Origin: Propionibacteriaceae bacterium
GTDB taxonomy: Bacteria; Actinomycetota; Actinomycetes; Propionibacteriales; Propionibacteriaceae
Direction of reading: 5' to 3'
Length of the DNA stretch: 5,536 nucleotides
NCBI GenBank assembly: GCA_021323255.1
Contig: JAJTCL010000205.1
Span: 1 to 5,536, forward strand
Positions 4,832 through 5,536 of the stretch are shown piece after piece. Every line of letters begins with the position of its first letter. Positions within the stretch are counted from its first letter, which is position 1. The translations under genes were made by a program, and so were the position numbers. The notes under the pieces were generated by a model. It searched no databases, was not told where the DNA came from, and saw only the letters and a program-made list of their open reading frames with translations.

Positions 4832-5536
4832 CAGGTTCTTCCTCCTGATTGTGCTGTCCCTCGTCGCCACGCGCCTGCTCGGCACCGCCGTCGTGCCCCA
4901 AGATGTCACGCTCGGTGCGGACTCGGCCGGGCCGGGTCTTGTGCGTCCAGACCTTCGCCGCACTCCTCGGGGCAGCCTCGATGATTGCGGCATCTTCGGG
5001 CTTGATCGACACTGGGCTCCCTCGGAAGTGTCCCGTCCACGGATTCGGGCTGGTCAGGTTGTGAAAATACGAGAGCTGATCCCGCAGGCTATGCACAGAA
5101 ACCCCGGCATTCGGCCGAAGCACCAGTTCTGGCGTGGCAGGTAGACGATTGGGGAAGATGTGACTTGCCCAGATGGGCGTCTCGTCCGGGAGTTGATTCT
5201 CGGCACCACATTCCGGACACTCGATCTTGAGTCCAGCCCACGACTGGTTGTTCACCCGTGGGCCGCCACTTATCCCCGCTCCCCGCGAAAACGAACTGGA
5301 TCGCAGTTTCTGTAGGAGACGAGTCAGCTCCGCTGGAGATAGGGCAGCTCCCTGGGATACCGTCTCTTGGGCACGTTGGCGTTGGGCGCGATGGTGCTTC
5401 GTCGGTCGCAGCGTGTCGCCGTCTAGCCGGTAACCCCACTTTTGAAGCCCAAGGACATTGCCAACCCCAGGGAGCAGTTGCCCACAGCTGCCGCATCGCG
5501 CGGTTGTGACAACCGTTGCGTCTTCGTATTTCGTGT
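4794..5536 (-). CDS. Hypothetical CxxC...CxxC (zinc-ribbon-like) protein, 5'-truncated by window edge
   Basis: The minus-strand frame is open from the right edge to TAA at 4794-4796, giving 246 residues without the start. There is no ATG near the edge, and the GTG at 5255 is internal: meaningful sequence continues upstream of it with another Cys pair. Cys pairs lie at residues 14 and 17 (ARCGSCGQLLPG) and 106 and 109 (ECPECGAENQLP), each with the Cys-x2-Cys-Gly form of a zinc-ribbon knuckle. The 88-residue gap between them is long and includes a basic, Gln/Arg-rich stretch (KHHRAQRQRAQ) and an amphipathic segment (SPAELTRLLQKLRSSF). After the second knuckle comes a region I do not recognise, and then an acidic, low-complexity end (GDEGQHNQEEEPDEA). 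Such pairs usually bind one zinc ion and serve in nucleic-acid or protein binding. The gene runs into the oxidase with a 38-bp overlap (or a 13-bp gap from the alternative start), so they are probably cotranscribed. I infer no specific function. Confidence 0.72.
   Translation of the reverse strand, partial: TKYEDATVVTTARCGSCGQLLPGVGNVLGLQKWGYRLDGDTLRPTKHHRAQRQRAQETVSQGAALSPAELTRLLQKLRSSSFSRGAGISGGPRVNNQSWAGLKIECPECGAENQLPDETPIWASHIFPNRLPATPELVLRPNAGVSVHSLRDQLSYFHNLTSPNPWTGHFRGSPVSIKPEDAAIIEAAPRSAAKVWTHKTRPGRVRTERDILGHDGGAEQARGDEGQHNQEEEPDEALAIWCNVRV
4841..4846 (-). promoter_or_regulatory. Shine-Dalgarno candidate that decides the oxidase start
   Basis: The minus strand has AGGAGG here, 9 nt before the ATG at 4831. 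It lies inside the 3' end of the upstream gene, where the same bases encode a Gln-Glu-Glu-Glu run, so its presence could be by chance. If it is used, the two genes are translationally coupled. Confidence 0.5.

Noticed and set aside
4832..4993. An upstream extension of the oxidase frame to an ATG at 4993.
   Set aside because: The extra 54 residues are Arg/Ser/Pro-rich, lie wholly inside the zinc-ribbon gene in another frame, and would bury the Tat signal.
4614..5144. A 176-codon plus-strand open frame with a hydrophobic stretch (FIRFFLLIVLSLVATRLLG).
   Set aside because: The hydrophobic part is the complement of the acidic tail of the zinc-ribbon gene and the oxidase start. A membrane protein here would conflict with two better supported minus-strand genes.
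1..5536. CRISPR arrays, tRNA or rRNA genes, defence-system cores, phage genes.
   Set aside because: No direct repeat-spacer pattern, no tRNA cloverleaf or rRNA stretch, and no defence or phage motif was seen. The NB-ARC fragment might suggest a STAND-type defence ATPase, but it matches AfsR/LuxR-type regulators and is broken.

Overview
The window is GC-rich, densely coded bacterial DNA. The gene content (fuconolactonase-type amidohydrolase, DUF2961/GH172, AfsR/LuxR-type NB-ARC regulator, IS1182-type transposase, C/G-rich hairpin repeats between genes) reminds me of Chloroflexota, especially Thermomicrobia/Sphaerobacter relatives. This is a style-based inference; no phylogenetic marker is present.

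Layout. (1) 2-586, plus strand: the C-terminal two thirds of a COG3618/Amidohydro_2 lactonase-type hydrolase, cut by the left edge of the window. (2) 587-780: an intergenic repeat block with two perfect 12-bp hairpins that share a CGCA loop, flanked by CCCTCA/TGAGGG runs. (3) 781-about 1990, minus strand: a gene graveyard. Read 5'->3' on the minus strand it holds the front part of an IS1182-like transposase (frameshifted and cut), then a slice of an NB-ARC ATPase regulator, then the last ~68 residues of a GH172 (DUF2961) protein. The regulator slice and the GH172 tail are joined in one open reading frame. (4) About 1990-2271: a non-coding stretch with two hairpins. (5) 2272-3045, plus: an intact six-helix membrane protein of unrecognised function. 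(6) 3059-4831, minus: a Tat-targeted FAD amine/amino-acid oxidase, convergent with the membrane protein at a distance of 13 bp. (7) 4794-5536, minus: a zinc-ribbon-like protein, cut by the right edge, whose 3' end overlaps the start of the oxidase; the two are probably one transcription unit.

How the genes relate. The amidohydrolase and the GH172 remnant both point to carbohydrate catabolism, and an intact GH172 gene may once have faced the amidohydrolase tail to tail. Recombination, probably linked to the IS copy, replaced most of it with regulator sequence. The zinc-ribbon/oxidase pair is a separate unit. I do not see a convincing new multi-gene system. The most distinctive signals are the in-frame regulator::GH172 chimera, the split CxxC protein coupled to a secreted oxidase, and the unassigned membrane protein.
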